DNA from: Sphingomonas bacterium | GTDB lineage: Bacteria > Pseudomonadota > Alphaproteobacteria > Sphingomonadales > Sphingomonadaceae | Assembly (NCBI RefSeq): GCF_028289855.1 | Contig: NZ_JAQGKZ010000048.1 | Location: 1 to 39,105 of the forward strand | DNA: 39,105 nucleotides | Direction: 5' to 3' | Shown here: positions 17,924 to 25,647 of the stretch, in pieces | Numbering within the stretch: position 1 is the first letter of the stretch | Layout: each line of letters opens with the position of its first letter | Made by a program: the position numbers and the translations under genes | Notes under the pieces: generated by a model | Databases searched by the model: none | Told to the model about the DNA's origin: nothing | The model's input: only the letters and a program-made list of their open reading frames with translations

Positions 17924-18052
17924 TCAGTTGATCCGGTATTTGGGGTCGCTGCCCGCGGGCACGGCAAGCCACCACGCCACTACGGGGCGCTGGCCCGGGC
18001 GAAGCGGGAGGCGAAACGCGTTTGGCGCAAACGGCGGTGAAGCGGGCGTCAT
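17924..18052 (-). CDS. Uncharacterised 42-aa ORF fitted between fliP and fliQ
   Basis: An ATG at 18052, 2 bases after the fliP stop, opens a 42-codon frame ending in TGA at 17924, 3 bases before the fliQ ATG. It fills the gap exactly in an operon where neighbours abut or overlap. The product is Pro/Arg-rich with one short hydrophobic stretch (VVAWWLAVPAG, about residues 24-34) and a C-terminus SDPKYRIN. No Shine-Dalgarno site is visible, but coupling to fliP is possible. I do not recognise the family. It could equally be untranslated spacer. Confidence 0.45.
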   Translation of the reverse strand: MTPASPPFAPNAFRLPLRPGQRPVVAWWLAVPAGSDPKYRIN

Positions 18053-18054
18053 CG

Positions 18055-18966
18055 CTAGGTCGCGAACGAGCCAGCGAGGCTGCCCATCATCATCGCCCAG
18101 CCATCGACCAGCACGAACAGGAGCAGCTTGAACGGCATCGAGATGATCGTGGGCGACATCATCATCATGCCGAGCGACATGAGCACGGTCGCGACCACCA
18201 GGTCGATGACGATGAACGGCAGGAAGATCAGGAACCCGATCTGGAACGCGGTCTTCAGCTCGCTGGTGATGAACGCCGGGAGCAGCACCGCATAGGGTAC
18301 ATCGACCGAATTCTTGTACGGGCCCGACTTCGCCATTTGCGCGAACATCGTCAGATCCTTGACCCGCGTCTGCTTGATCATGAACGCATGGAGCGGCGCG
18401 CCCGCGCGGCTGATCATCTCGGTGCCCTGGATCTGGCCGGCCGAATAAGGCTGGATCGCCTGGGTGTTGATCTGGTTGATCGTCGGCGCCATCACGAACA
18501 GCGACAGGAACAAGGAAAGCCCGATCAATACCTGGTTGGGCGGAGTCTGTTGCAGGCCCAGCGCCTGGCGCAGGATCGACAGCACGATGATGATCCGCGT
18601 GAAGCTGGTCATCATCAAGAGCAGGCCCGGCAGGATCGTCAGCAGCCCCATGATGATGAGGACTTGCAGCGAGAGCGACAGCGGCGCCCTGGCCGCGCCA
18701 TTGGTCGCGGCAGCAGTGTTCTGGCCGCCCAATTGACCCAGCGCGCGATCGACCGCGTCACCGACGCCCGGCGTGGCGGCGGGTGCCGGCGCGCCGACGG
18801 TCGGCGCGGTCGGCGCGGCTTGCGCGAAGGCGGGCACCGCGACGACCAGCAACGCGATCGCGGCCAGCGCGATCAGCAAGATCCTGGCGAGCGGATTGCG
18901 ATTTGGCGTCGATACCGGCGCGCGAAAAAGCGACGGGCCATCGGTCAGGCGGCGAACGAGCGTCAC
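18055..18966 (-). CDS. fliP: Flagellar export gate protein FliP
   Basis: A 303-residue protein forming the core of the FliPQR export channel. An N-terminal signal sequence (about 27-49, ILLIALAAIALLVVAVPAFAQA) is cleaved in this family, followed by a variable Pro/Ala-rich region. The conserved part has LLTILPGLLLMMTSFTRIIIVLSILRQALG-type helices, then LSLFVMAP, VDVPYAVLLPAFITSELKTAFQIGF and the C-terminal GMMMMSPTIISMPFKLLLFVLVDGW. GTG at 18966 overlaps the fliO stop (GTGA). Confidence 0.95.
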   Translation of the reverse strand: MTLVRRLTDGPSLFRAPVSTPNRNPLARILLIALAAIALLVVAVPAFAQAAPTAPTVGAPAPAATPGVGDAVDRALGQLGGQNTAAATNGAARAPLSLSLQVLIIMGLLTILPGLLLMMTSFTRIIIVLSILRQALGLQQTPPNQVLIGLSLFLSLFVMAPTINQINTQAIQPYSAGQIQGTEMISRAGAPLHAFMIKQTRVKDLTMFAQMAKSGPYKNSVDVPYAVLLPAFITSELKTAFQIGFLIFLPFIVIDLVVATVLMSLGMMMMSPTIISMPFKLLLFVLVDGWAMMMGSLAGSFAT

Positions 18967-19226
18967 GGCGCGCTATCCCCGGCCTTGTCGATCAACGTGA
19001 CGCCGCCCTTGCCGACCGAGACCAGCAGCTTGCGCCCCTCGAACTCGAGCACCGCGAGGCGAAGCCCCGGCGACAGCATCATCGTTTCCTGGACCTTGAG
19101 CATGCGCGTCGCCTGCTGCTTGGTCATCCGGCCTTCGAGCCGGCGCCACAGGTACAGGCAACCGATCATCAGCCCGCAGACCAGCGGCAGCAGGACGACC
19201 AGCTTGAGGATATAGCTCCAGAGCAT
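18963..19226 (-). CDS. fliO: Flagellar protein FliO (FliO/MopB family)
   Basis: An 87-residue membrane protein with one N-terminal helix (about 5-28, ending in LYLWRRLEGR) and a small cytoplasmic beta domain (RLAVLEFEGRKLLVSVGKGGVTLI) typical of FliO. It helps fold and stabilise FliP during gate assembly. The ATG at 19226 shares a base with the fliN stop; the stop overlaps the fliP GTG. Confidence 0.88.
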   Translation of the reverse strand: MLWSYILKLVVLLPLVCGLMIGCLYLWRRLEGRMTKQQATRMLKVQETMMLSPGLRLAVLEFEGRKLLVSVGKGGVTLIDKAGDSAP

Positions 19227-19516
19227 CAGCCGCGCTTTTCGGGACTGACCAGCTCGGTCAGGCGCACGCCGAAACGCTCACCCACCGTGACGACTTCGCC
19301 GCGGCCGATCAGCGTGCCGTTGACGAAAACGTCGAGCAATTCGTTGGCGGCGCGGTCGAGCTCGATCACCGAGCTTTCGCCGAGCGCGAGCAACTCGCGC
19401 AAGGTCAGCTGGGTCTGGCCGATCTCCACCGTCAGCTTGACGTCGACGTCCTGCAGCAGCCGAAAATTGGCCGCCATATTGGAGTCGACCGGGAAAGTAC
19501 CGGACATGTCGGTCAT
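19226..19516 (-). CDS. fliN: Flagellar motor switch protein FliN
   Basis: A C-ring component at the base of the switch. The 96-residue protein has the SpoA/FliN domain: DVDVKLTVEIGQTQLTLRELLALGESSVIELDR, then NELLDVFVNGTLIGRGEVVTVGERFGVRLTEL in pattern. ATG at 19516 overlaps the fliM stop by 4 bases; a second ATG at 19507 is possible. Shorter than enterobacterial FliN because the N-terminal extension is absent, as in many alphaproteobacteria. Confidence 0.95.
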   Translation of the reverse strand: MTDMSGTFPVDSNMAANFRLLQDVDVKLTVEIGQTQLTLRELLALGESSVIELDRAANELLDVFVNGTLIGRGEVVTVGERFGVRLTELVSPEKRG

Positions 19517-20454
19517 GCGAGTTCCTCTGCGTTGAGCGTGAGTGTGTTGAGCCGGATCGCGGCGCGACCGTTGGAGGTACCGACGGTGCCCGTGCCGAGC
19601 CGCCCCTTGGCGACCATAACGGGCACGTCGGCGGCGACGGTGATCGGGATCACGTCGCCTTCCTTGAGTTCCATCAATTTGGCGAGACTGATCAACGGCT
19701 CGGCGAGCACCGAGCGGACGGGGAAGGTCACCGTCATCATCGCCTTGGCGAGGCCGTTCTGCCACGCCGGGTCGGGTGCGGCGCCGAGCACCTTGCCGGT
19801 CAGCGAGGGAGCATATGGCTTGAGCGCCTGGACCGGGTAAACGATGTCGACGAACACCGGCTTGTGCGACCCCTTGGCGATCCCGAAGCGAGTCAGGACG
19901 ACCGGATCGTCCCCGTCGATCCCGGCGATCATCGCGGCATTGCCCTCGACTCGGCCGGGAATGAAAGCGAGCTTGGCAAGCGGTTCCCAGGCCGAGGCCA
20001 TCGGGACGGCGATCATCGTGCCTAGCCGCTGAAACATCGCTTCGGTTGCGGGTGAGAATTCGGTCGGCATGTCGTGCGGCGCCGCTCCATTGCCGCCGAA
20101 GAACAGGTCGAGCAGTTCGAGGCTGAACTTGCCGTCGATCACCAGCAGCGCCTGGCCGTTGCCTGGGCTCATCGCCAGCGGCACCCAGCCCGTCAGCCCC
20201 TCGGGACGCTCCGCGCGGTAATCGGCGAAGCGCTGAACCGACAGCGGCTCGGCCCACAGCCGCAGCTCGTGCCGCAGCAAGGGCTCGAACACGTGGCGCA
20301 GACTGCGCGCGAGGCGCGCCGACAGGTGCTGCAGCGTGTGGAGATCGCCGAACGGGTTGAGGTTTGCGCCACCCAATGCGGCCGCATGCGACGCGCTGTT
20401 GCGCGGCCGCTCGCGGCGGTCCTCGTCGGACTTGGTTGGCGTGTCGTTAACCAT
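19513..20454 (-). CDS. fliM: Flagellar motor switch protein FliM
   Basis: A C-ring protein that binds phospho-CheY and FliG. The 313-residue protein has an N-terminal variable region, a CheC-like middle domain (FGDLHTLQHLSARLARSLRHVFEPLL, then LLDLFFGG) and a C-terminal SpoA domain (EPLISLAKLMELKEGDVIPI). The usual N-terminal CheY-binding motif (LSQxEIDALL) is not visible in residues 1-35, so contact with CheY may differ here. Start 3 bases after the fliL stop. Confidence 0.93.
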   Translation of the reverse strand: MVNDTPTKSDEDRRERPRNSASHAAALGGANLNPFGDLHTLQHLSARLARSLRHVFEPLLRHELRLWAEPLSVQRFADYRAERPEGLTGWVPLAMSPGNGQALLVIDGKFSLELLDLFFGGNGAAPHDMPTEFSPATEAMFQRLGTMIAVPMASAWEPLAKLAFIPGRVEGNAAMIAGIDGDDPVVLTRFGIAKGSHKPVFVDIVYPVQALKPYAPSLTGKVLGAAPDPAWQNGLAKAMMTVTFPVRSVLAEPLISLAKLMELKEGDVIPITVAADVPVMVAKGRLGTGTVGTSNGRAAIRLNTLTLNAEELA

Positions 20455-20457
20455 GTC

Positions 20458-21060
20458 TCACTGAACAACGAAATTGGTAAAGTAAGTGTTACTGATGCCG
20501 CCGAATCCTTCTTTCTGCTTGAGCGTCGCGTTGATCGCGGCGGTCAGCCGGGCGGCGAGGCGCTTCTTGCCGTCGGAGGTGAAAACCTCGTCTTCGGTCG
20601 CATCGCCGAGCGCCATCAGGATCGCCGAACGCACCGCGATCTCGTTGGTTTTGAGGTTCTCGATCACGGTGTCGTCGTACGGCGTCGACACCGCGATCCC
20701 GACCTGGACGTAATGGACGCTGTCCTGCAGGTTCGACGTGAAGTCCTTGTCGAGCGGATAGTAATTGGAAGCGTATTGGTCGCCGCCCGAGCCCGCCGGG
20801 GGGGCCTTGCCGCCACTCTTGGCCTCGCCTTCCTTGCCCTCGCCGCCGCCGCCGCGCTTCTGCTCGCTCTTGGGCACCAGCTTATAGCCTGCAACCTCGG
20901 CCGCAGTCTTGGCTCCGCCGCCGCCGCCGATAAAGCCGAGCGCGTACGCGCCGCCCGCGCCGCCGCCGGCCACGACCAGCACGAGCAGCATCAGGATCAG
21001 CTTGCCCTTACCCTTTTTCTTGGGCTTTTCGGCGACCTCGGTTTCGGGATCGTCACTCAT
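20458..21060 (-). CDS. fliL: Flagellar basal body-associated protein FliL
   Basis: A single-pass inner-membrane protein that supports the stator near the basal body. The 200-residue protein has a Lys-rich N-terminus (EKPKKKGKGK), one membrane helix (about 20-42), a Gly-rich low-complexity linker (about 45-92) and the periplasmic FliL domain (LQDSVHYVQVGIAVST, then IENLKTNEIAVRSAILMALG). The linker is longer and more Gly-rich than usual. 17 bases after fliK. Confidence 0.93.
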   Translation of the reverse strand: MSDDPETEVAEKPKKKGKGKLILMLLVLVVAGGGAGGAYALGFIGGGGGAKTAAEVAGYKLVPKSEQKRGGGGEGKEGEAKSGGKAPPAGSGGDQYASNYYPLDKDFTSNLQDSVHYVQVGIAVSTPYDDTVIENLKTNEIAVRSAILMALGDATEDEVFTSDGKKRLAARLTAAINATLKQKEGFGGISNTYFTNFVVQ

Positions 21061-21077
21061 TCACTTGTCCCCCAATT

Positions 21078-22142
21078 TCACGCGATACGGCCGTCATCGA
21101 CGGCGTGATTGTCGTCATCGCCGGATGCGGCGAGGTGGTTGCTGATGTTCTGCTGGCGCTCGACGTCCGGGCGCGGGCGCTGGTCGCCCTGCCCGCTCAG
21201 ATCGACGCTGGTGCCCGACAAACGGATGCCGCGCGCTTCGGCGGCGGCGGCCAGTTGCGGCGCGGCGTCGGCGATCAGGGTGCGCGTGGTCGGCTGCTCG
21301 GCGGTGAAGCGGACGCTGATCGCGCCGTCGGTATGCGTGCGCAGCGACACATCGACACGGCCCAGCGCTTCGGGCTTGAGCCGGATCGAGGTGTCGTTGG
21401 CGTTCGCGTTGTCGCGCAGCGCCTCGATGTGATCGATCATCTTTTGCGGCCAGTCCTGGCGCCCGAGATCGAGCGCCTGGCGCTGCGCGTCGCCGGTTGG
21501 TGCGACAGGTACCGCCACGGGCTGCGACAGCGTGGTGACGGATGCGCTCGGCGTAGCCTTCACGTCGTCCTCGCGCGCATCGAGAGATTGCCCCAAAGCG
21601 AACAATGCGGGCAACGCGACGGCGACGGGCAAAACGACGGGCAACGGGGCGACCGGCCCGATCATGACGTTCGGATCGAAGGATTTCGGGGCCGGCGTGA
21701 TCGGTACCCCGTCGATCGCCGGCGGGAGCGGCAGGTCAGGTTGCGGTTGGTTGACGGTTGGCGGGGTCTTGCCGGGCGGGAGCGCCGGCAAGGTCGGGAT
21801 GTCGGTTCCGGCCACCTTGGGATCCAGCCCGCGCATGACCGGCGTCTTCCCCGCCAACACCGCCGCCGTGACGGGCGGCGGCGTATCTGCCGGCATTGCG
21901 CCGAACAGCCAGGCCAGCGCTGGATCGATCTTGTCCTTTTCCGGCAAAATCTTGCCGGTCGCGGCATCCGTTTGCCGTTCGGAATTGCCCGATTTCGCGG
22001 CTGGCGCAGGCACGACGATCTTCCCGATCATCAAGTCGATAAATGCCGAAAGACTCGGCACCCCGGAAGCGAGCACCGAGGGCGGCGCGACCTTCGCAGG
22101 CAGCGCGACCGGGCTGGCGGCAGGACTGGTTAAACCCGACAT
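21078..22142 (-). CDS. fliK: Flagellar hook-length control protein FliK
   Basis: A secreted ruler that sets hook length and triggers the FlhB switch. The 354-residue protein has a Pro/Ala-rich unstructured N-terminal two thirds (1-235) and a C-terminal Flg_hook domain (SIRLKPEALGRVDVSLRT, then ISVRFTAEQPTTRTLIADAAPQL). First gene of the fliK-flhB operon, with a sigma-54 promoter ending about 45 bases upstream of the ATG, and AGGGG as ribosome binding site. Confidence 0.92.
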   Translation of the reverse strand: MSGLTSPAASPVALPAKVAPPSVLASGVPSLSAFIDLMIGKIVVPAPAAKSGNSERQTDAATGKILPEKDKIDPALAWLFGAMPADTPPPVTAAVLAGKTPVMRGLDPKVAGTDIPTLPALPPGKTPPTVNQPQPDLPLPPAIDGVPITPAPKSFDPNVMIGPVAPLPVVLPVAVALPALFALGQSLDAREDDVKATPSASVTTLSQPVAVPVAPTGDAQRQALDLGRQDWPQKMIDHIEALRDNANANDTSIRLKPEALGRVDVSLRTHTDGAISVRFTAEQPTTRTLIADAAPQLAAAAEARGIRLSGTSVDLSGQGDQRPRPDVERQQNISNHLAASGDDDNHAVDDGRIA

Positions 22143-22184
22143 TGGACCCCTATCGCAGGGCGTGCACTGCCCCGCGTGGAGAGT

Positions 22185-22604
22185 TCAGCAAGGATCGTGC
22201 CGGATTTTGCGCAGAGGCGGCGCGACTTCGAGCGCGCGGATGGCTTTGAGCACCGCCTCGGCGTCGGCGCGGGCCATCAATTTCTCGATCGCGCTCTGGT
22301 CGCGGCGCGCTTCGCGGGTCGCTTCGGCGGCGCGGTCGGCGGCGCGGTCGGCCTCGATCAGCCGCGCTTCGGCCATTTCGGCGGATTGCTGGAGCCGCGA
22401 GCGGAAATGCGCCGCCGCGACCAGCGCGAAGCCATTGCCCCCGGTCGGTGCGGGCGCGACATTCTCGGCCAGGCGAGCGATGCGGTGCGCGAGATCGGCT
22501 TCGCTGGCGCGCTTGTCCTGCGCCTGCGCTTCGGCGGCGCGAGTCATCCCCAGCTGCAGCGTGCGGACGCGCAGCAGCCGGTCCAATTGTTTCCTATGCG
22601 CCAT
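22185..22604 (-). CDS. fliJ: Flagellar export protein FliJ
   Basis: A small coiled-coil protein linking the FliI ATPase ring to FlhA. The 139-residue product is nearly all helical (QLDRLLRVRTLQLGMTRAAEAQAQ, then ARLIEADRAADRAAEATREARRDQSAIEKLMARADAEA in pattern), with size and position matching FliJ. The start ATG at 22604 overlaps the fliI 3' end by 11 bases; an earlier ATG at 22619 exists. The 3' end carries the sigma-54 promoter of fliK. Confidence 0.85.
   Translation of the reverse strand: MAHRKQLDRLLRVRTLQLGMTRAAEAQAQDKRASEADLAHRIARLAENVAPAPTGGNGFALVAAAHFRSRLQQSAEMAEARLIEADRAADRAAEATREARRDQSAIEKLMARADAEAVLKAIRALEVAPPLRKIRHDPC
22187..22203 (-). promoter_or_regulatory. Sigma-54 promoter of the fliK-flhB operon
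   Basis: On the minus strand CCGGCACGATCCTTGCT matches TGGCACG-N4-TTGC with one change; GG and GC are separated by exactly 10 bases. It is followed by GAACTC, as at the other three sigma-54 promoters here. It lies within the last codons of fliJ and would start transcription about 34 bases before the fliK ATG. Confidence 0.85.
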
Positions 22605-23931
22605 GATCGCCGAAGACACCGATCAGCTCGGCGACGGCATCGTCCATCGACACCATCGAATCGGCGTCCTGACGGATATATTCCATCACCGCGGGGTGAT
22701 AGGCGATGGCCGAATCGATTTCCGGATCGGCACCGCCGCGATAGGCTCCCATCAACACCAGGTCGCGATTTTCTTCATACGTCGCCAAATGCCGGCGCAG
22801 CACGCGCGCGGCGGCTATATGGTCGGGCTGGGCGATGTCGGTCATCACGCGGCTGACCGAGGGGCCGAGGTCGATCGCCGGATAGACGCCGCGCTCGGCG
22901 AGCTGGCGGCTGAGCACGATATGCCCGTCGAGAATCGACCGCGCGCTATCGACCACGGGATCGTTGCCGTCGTCGCCATCGGCCAGCACGGTGTAGATCG
23001 CGGTAATCGACCCGCCGGACTTCACGTCGGTACCGGCGCGCTCGATCAGGTTGGGCAGCATGGCGATGGCGGACGGCGGATAACCGCGCGCCGATGCGGG
23101 CTCGCCGAGCGCCAGGCCGATCTCGCGGCCGGCATGCGCAACGCGAGTCAGCGAATCCATGATGAGGAGGACTTTCTTGCCCTCGTTGCGGAAACCTTCG
23201 GCAATCGCGGTCGCCCGCAGCGCGCCGCGGATGCGGAGCACCGGCGAATGGTTGGCCGGCACGGCGACGACGACAGACCGCGCGCGCGCTTCGCCGGCTA
23301 CCTTGGTCTCGAGGAAGTCGGCGACTTCGCGGCTTCGTTCGCCGATCAGCCCGATCACCACAACATCCGCTTCCGCCGCACGCACGATCATGCCGAGCAG
23401 CACCGATTTGCCGACGCCCGACCCGGCCATGATCCCGACGCGCTGGCCTTGGCCGATCGTCAGCAAGCCGTTGATCGCGCGGACGCCGACATCCATCGGC
23501 TTGAGCACGCGCCCGCGGTCGAGCGGGCCCTGTATTTTGCCGGCAAGCGGCCAGTGCTTGGCGCCGCGGACCGGGCCGAGCCCGTCGATCGGCTTGCCCG
23601 CTCCATCGACCACGCGGCCGAGTAGCGCCGAGCCAACCTCCGCCTCGCCCGGAGGCCCGATGGGCCGCACCGAGGATTGTGGGAGCAAGGCGGCGGGGCC
23701 GCCCAGATTCATCAAGAGCGTGCGGCCGTTGCGGAAGCCGATCACTTCGGCCTCGACTTTGGCGCCGTTGGCTGCACCGACCGAACAGATCGTCCCGACC
23801 GGCAAATTGAGCCCGACCGCCTCCATCAACAGTCCGTCGAACGACGCCAGCCGCCCCGAAATCTTCGGGAGCGGCGCGAACTCGGTATTGCCGAGACTGT
23901 CGAGATAGTCGGCGGTGAAACGGTTGAGCAT
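22594..23931 (-). CDS. fliI: Flagellum-specific ATP synthase FliI
   Basis: The hexameric ATPase of the export apparatus. The 445-residue protein has Walker A AGSGVGKS (169-176), Walker B LLIMDS (255-260), the GERSREV motif near 197 and the ATPase signature SARGYPPSAIAMLPNLIERAG. The ATG at 23931 shares a base with the fliH stop (TGATG); the frame extends upstream but only into fliH. Confidence 0.97.
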   Translation of the reverse strand: MLNRFTADYLDSLGNTEFAPLPKISGRLASFDGLLMEAVGLNLPVGTICSVGAANGAKVEAEVIGFRNGRTLLMNLGGPAALLPQSSVRPIGPPGEAEVGSALLGRVVDGAGKPIDGLGPVRGAKHWPLAGKIQGPLDRGRVLKPMDVGVRAINGLLTIGQGQRVGIMAGSGVGKSVLLGMIVRAAEADVVVIGLIGERSREVADFLETKVAGEARARSVVVAVPANHSPVLRIRGALRATAIAEGFRNEGKKVLLIMDSLTRVAHAGREIGLALGEPASARGYPPSAIAMLPNLIERAGTDVKSGGSITAIYTVLADGDDGNDPVVDSARSILDGHIVLSRQLAERGVYPAIDLGPSVSRVMTDIAQPDHIAAARVLRRHLATYEENRDLVLMGAYRGGADPEIDSAIAYHPAVMEYIRQDADSMVSMDDAVAELIGVFGDHGA

Positions 23932-24650
23932 CAGCCGGGCAGGCCCGCGCGGTCGATCGCCTGGGCGACCTGTTCGAGCCACAGATCGGGACCGTCCTCG
24001 ACGATCGTCGCGGCCGATTCGAGCACGAAATGACCGCGCGCGACATGCGGGTCGGCGACGGCGAAGATTCGGTCGGGCAATTTGCCTTCGATCAGCGGCA
24101 TGTCGTCCGGGTTCATCCTGAGCAGCGCCGATTCGGCGTCGTCACCGATCATCCCGGCAGCACTCGCAACCCGGCGAGTAAGCAGCTCAGCGTCAATGCC
24201 GCTTTCCCCGACCATCTTGGTCACGAGCATCAACACGGTCGCTCGCAGGTTTGCGGCAAGCCGCTCGCGGTCGACACGGCGGTCGTCGGCGAGCGCCGCA
24301 ATCAATCCGTCGAGCAATGCCTGGTCGCGCTCCCCCAACCGCCCGCCATTGGCGAGCGCGGCGGCGAGGCCTTCCTCATAGCCTTGCGCGCGCGCGGTCG
24401 TCAGCGGATCGATGAAGCCGGTATTTGGCTGCGCGGCGTCGAACGGATCCCAGCCATCGGTCGGGTCGGCATCGGCGTCGGCGGGCGCGAAATGGCGCGG
24501 TTGAGCTGGATCGCCCGGCGGCGGCGGCGTGATGTCGCGCGGTGCGAACGCCACGCCCTTGGCGGCATAGGCCTGGCGCAACGCGGCGCCGGCGGCGTCG
24601 CGACGCCCGGCGAACCCGGCGACGAAACTCGACAGATTGGCCTCAGACAT
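23931..24650 (-). CDS. fliH: Flagellar assembly protein FliH
   Basis: A cytoplasmic peripheral-stalk protein that regulates FliI. The 239-residue product has a Pro/Asp-rich N-terminal half (about 38-75), the AQGYEEGLAAAL segment where FliH proteins carry Gly-spaced helix repeats, then a FliH/V-ATPase E-subunit-like C-terminal domain (LRATVLMLVTKMVG, then EGKLPDRIFAVADPHVARGHFVLES in pattern). It overlaps fliG by 8 bases. Confidence 0.87.
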   Translation of the reverse strand: MSEANLSSFVAGFAGRRDAAGAALRQAYAAKGVAFAPRDITPPPPGDPAQPRHFAPADADADPTDGWDPFDAAQPNTGFIDPLTTARAQGYEEGLAAALANGGRLGERDQALLDGLIAALADDRRVDRERLAANLRATVLMLVTKMVGESGIDAELLTRRVASAAGMIGDDAESALLRMNPDDMPLIEGKLPDRIFAVADPHVARGHFVLESAATIVEDGPDLWLEQVAQAIDRAGLPG

Positions 24651-25647
24651 AATCGTCGTCGCCGCCCATCATGATCGTGCCGTCCTTGGCGAGCGCGCGT
24701 GCCTGCTGGATGATCGTCTTTTGCGCTTCGAGCACTTCGCTGAGCTTCATCGGGCCGCGCGCTTCCATTTCGTCGCGGATGCCGTCGGCGGCGCGCGAGG
24801 ACATGCAGCCGAGGAAGCGCGTGCGGATGTCTTCGTCGACGCCCTTGAGCGCGCGGGTGAGGATATCGCTGTCGATGTTGCGGATCAGCGTACCGAGGTT
24901 CTTGTCGTCCATGTCGAGCAAATTCTCGAACACGAACAAGGCTTCCTCGATCGCCTTGGCGACTTCGCGGTCGATCTTGAACAGCTTCGGCATGACGCGT
25001 TGCTCGGTGGTCTTGCGCGCGCCCGACAATATCTTGGCCGCCTCGCGCGTGCCGCCGAGCGAGACGCCCGCCGATTGAGTCGAGGCATGGGTACGCCCGG
25101 CGAGCATTGTGCGCAGCGTCTCGACCGCCTCGGGGGTGATCGGCCCCAGCCGCGCGACGCGGTGTAGGATATCGGGCTGCACCGCATCCGGGAGCATTTC
25201 GAGCACCTGGCCCGCGATGACCGGATCGAGGTTGGCGATCACCACCGCGGCGATCTGCGGATGCTCCTTTTCGATCATCGCCGCGATCTCGCCGGCGTCC
25301 ATCCAGTCGAGCAAGTCGATCTGACACGCCGCTTCGGGCGGGGTGATGCGCGCGAGCACGCTGTCGGCCTTTTCCTGGCCCAGCGCGCGCGTCATCACGC
25401 CTTCGATGATCGGCTTCGGGTCGAAGCCGATCGCAGTGCGCTCGCGCGCGCGACCGACAAAGTCGTCGAGCACGTCGCCGACATGGTCCTCGCCGACGTC
25501 GGCAACCGCGAACATCGCCTTGCCGAGCTGGCGGACTTCCTCCGGATCGAGCTTCTGGAGGATGGCGGCTGCCTCCTCCTCGCCGACCAGCATCATCAGC
25601 ACGGCGGCGCGCTCGACGCCGGTATAGGAGCGAAAGGGGGCGTTCAT
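24643..25647 (-). CDS. fliG: Flagellar motor switch protein FliG
   Basis: A rotor protein that joins the MS ring to the C ring and contacts the stator. The 334-residue protein shows three domains: N-terminal (TGVERAAVLMMLVGEEEAA), middle with EHPQ (EKEHPQIAAVVIANLDP), and C-terminal with the charged torque helix region (FENLLDMDDKNLGTLIRNID, then KGVDEDIRTRFLGCMSSRAAD). It ends with an acidic tail GGDDDYV. Start shares a base with the fliF stop. Confidence 0.97.
   Translation of the reverse strand: MNAPFRSYTGVERAAVLMMLVGEEEAAAILQKLDPEEVRQLGKAMFAVADVGEDHVGDVLDDFVGRARERTAIGFDPKPIIEGVMTRALGQEKADSVLARITPPEAACQIDLLDWMDAGEIAAMIEKEHPQIAAVVIANLDPVIAGQVLEMLPDAVQPDILHRVARLGPITPEAVETLRTMLAGRTHASTQSAGVSLGGTREAAKILSGARKTTEQRVMPKLFKIDREVAKAIEEALFVFENLLDMDDKNLGTLIRNIDSDILTRALKGVDEDIRTRFLGCMSSRAADGIRDEMEARGPMKLSEVLEAQKTIIQQARALAKDGTIMMGGDDDYV

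Noticed and set aside
21532..23625. 697-codon open frame on the plus strand across fliK, fliJ and fliI
   Set aside because: Antisense shadow: composition is Arg/Ala/Ser/Asp-biased and the opposite strand carries three conserved flagellar genes.
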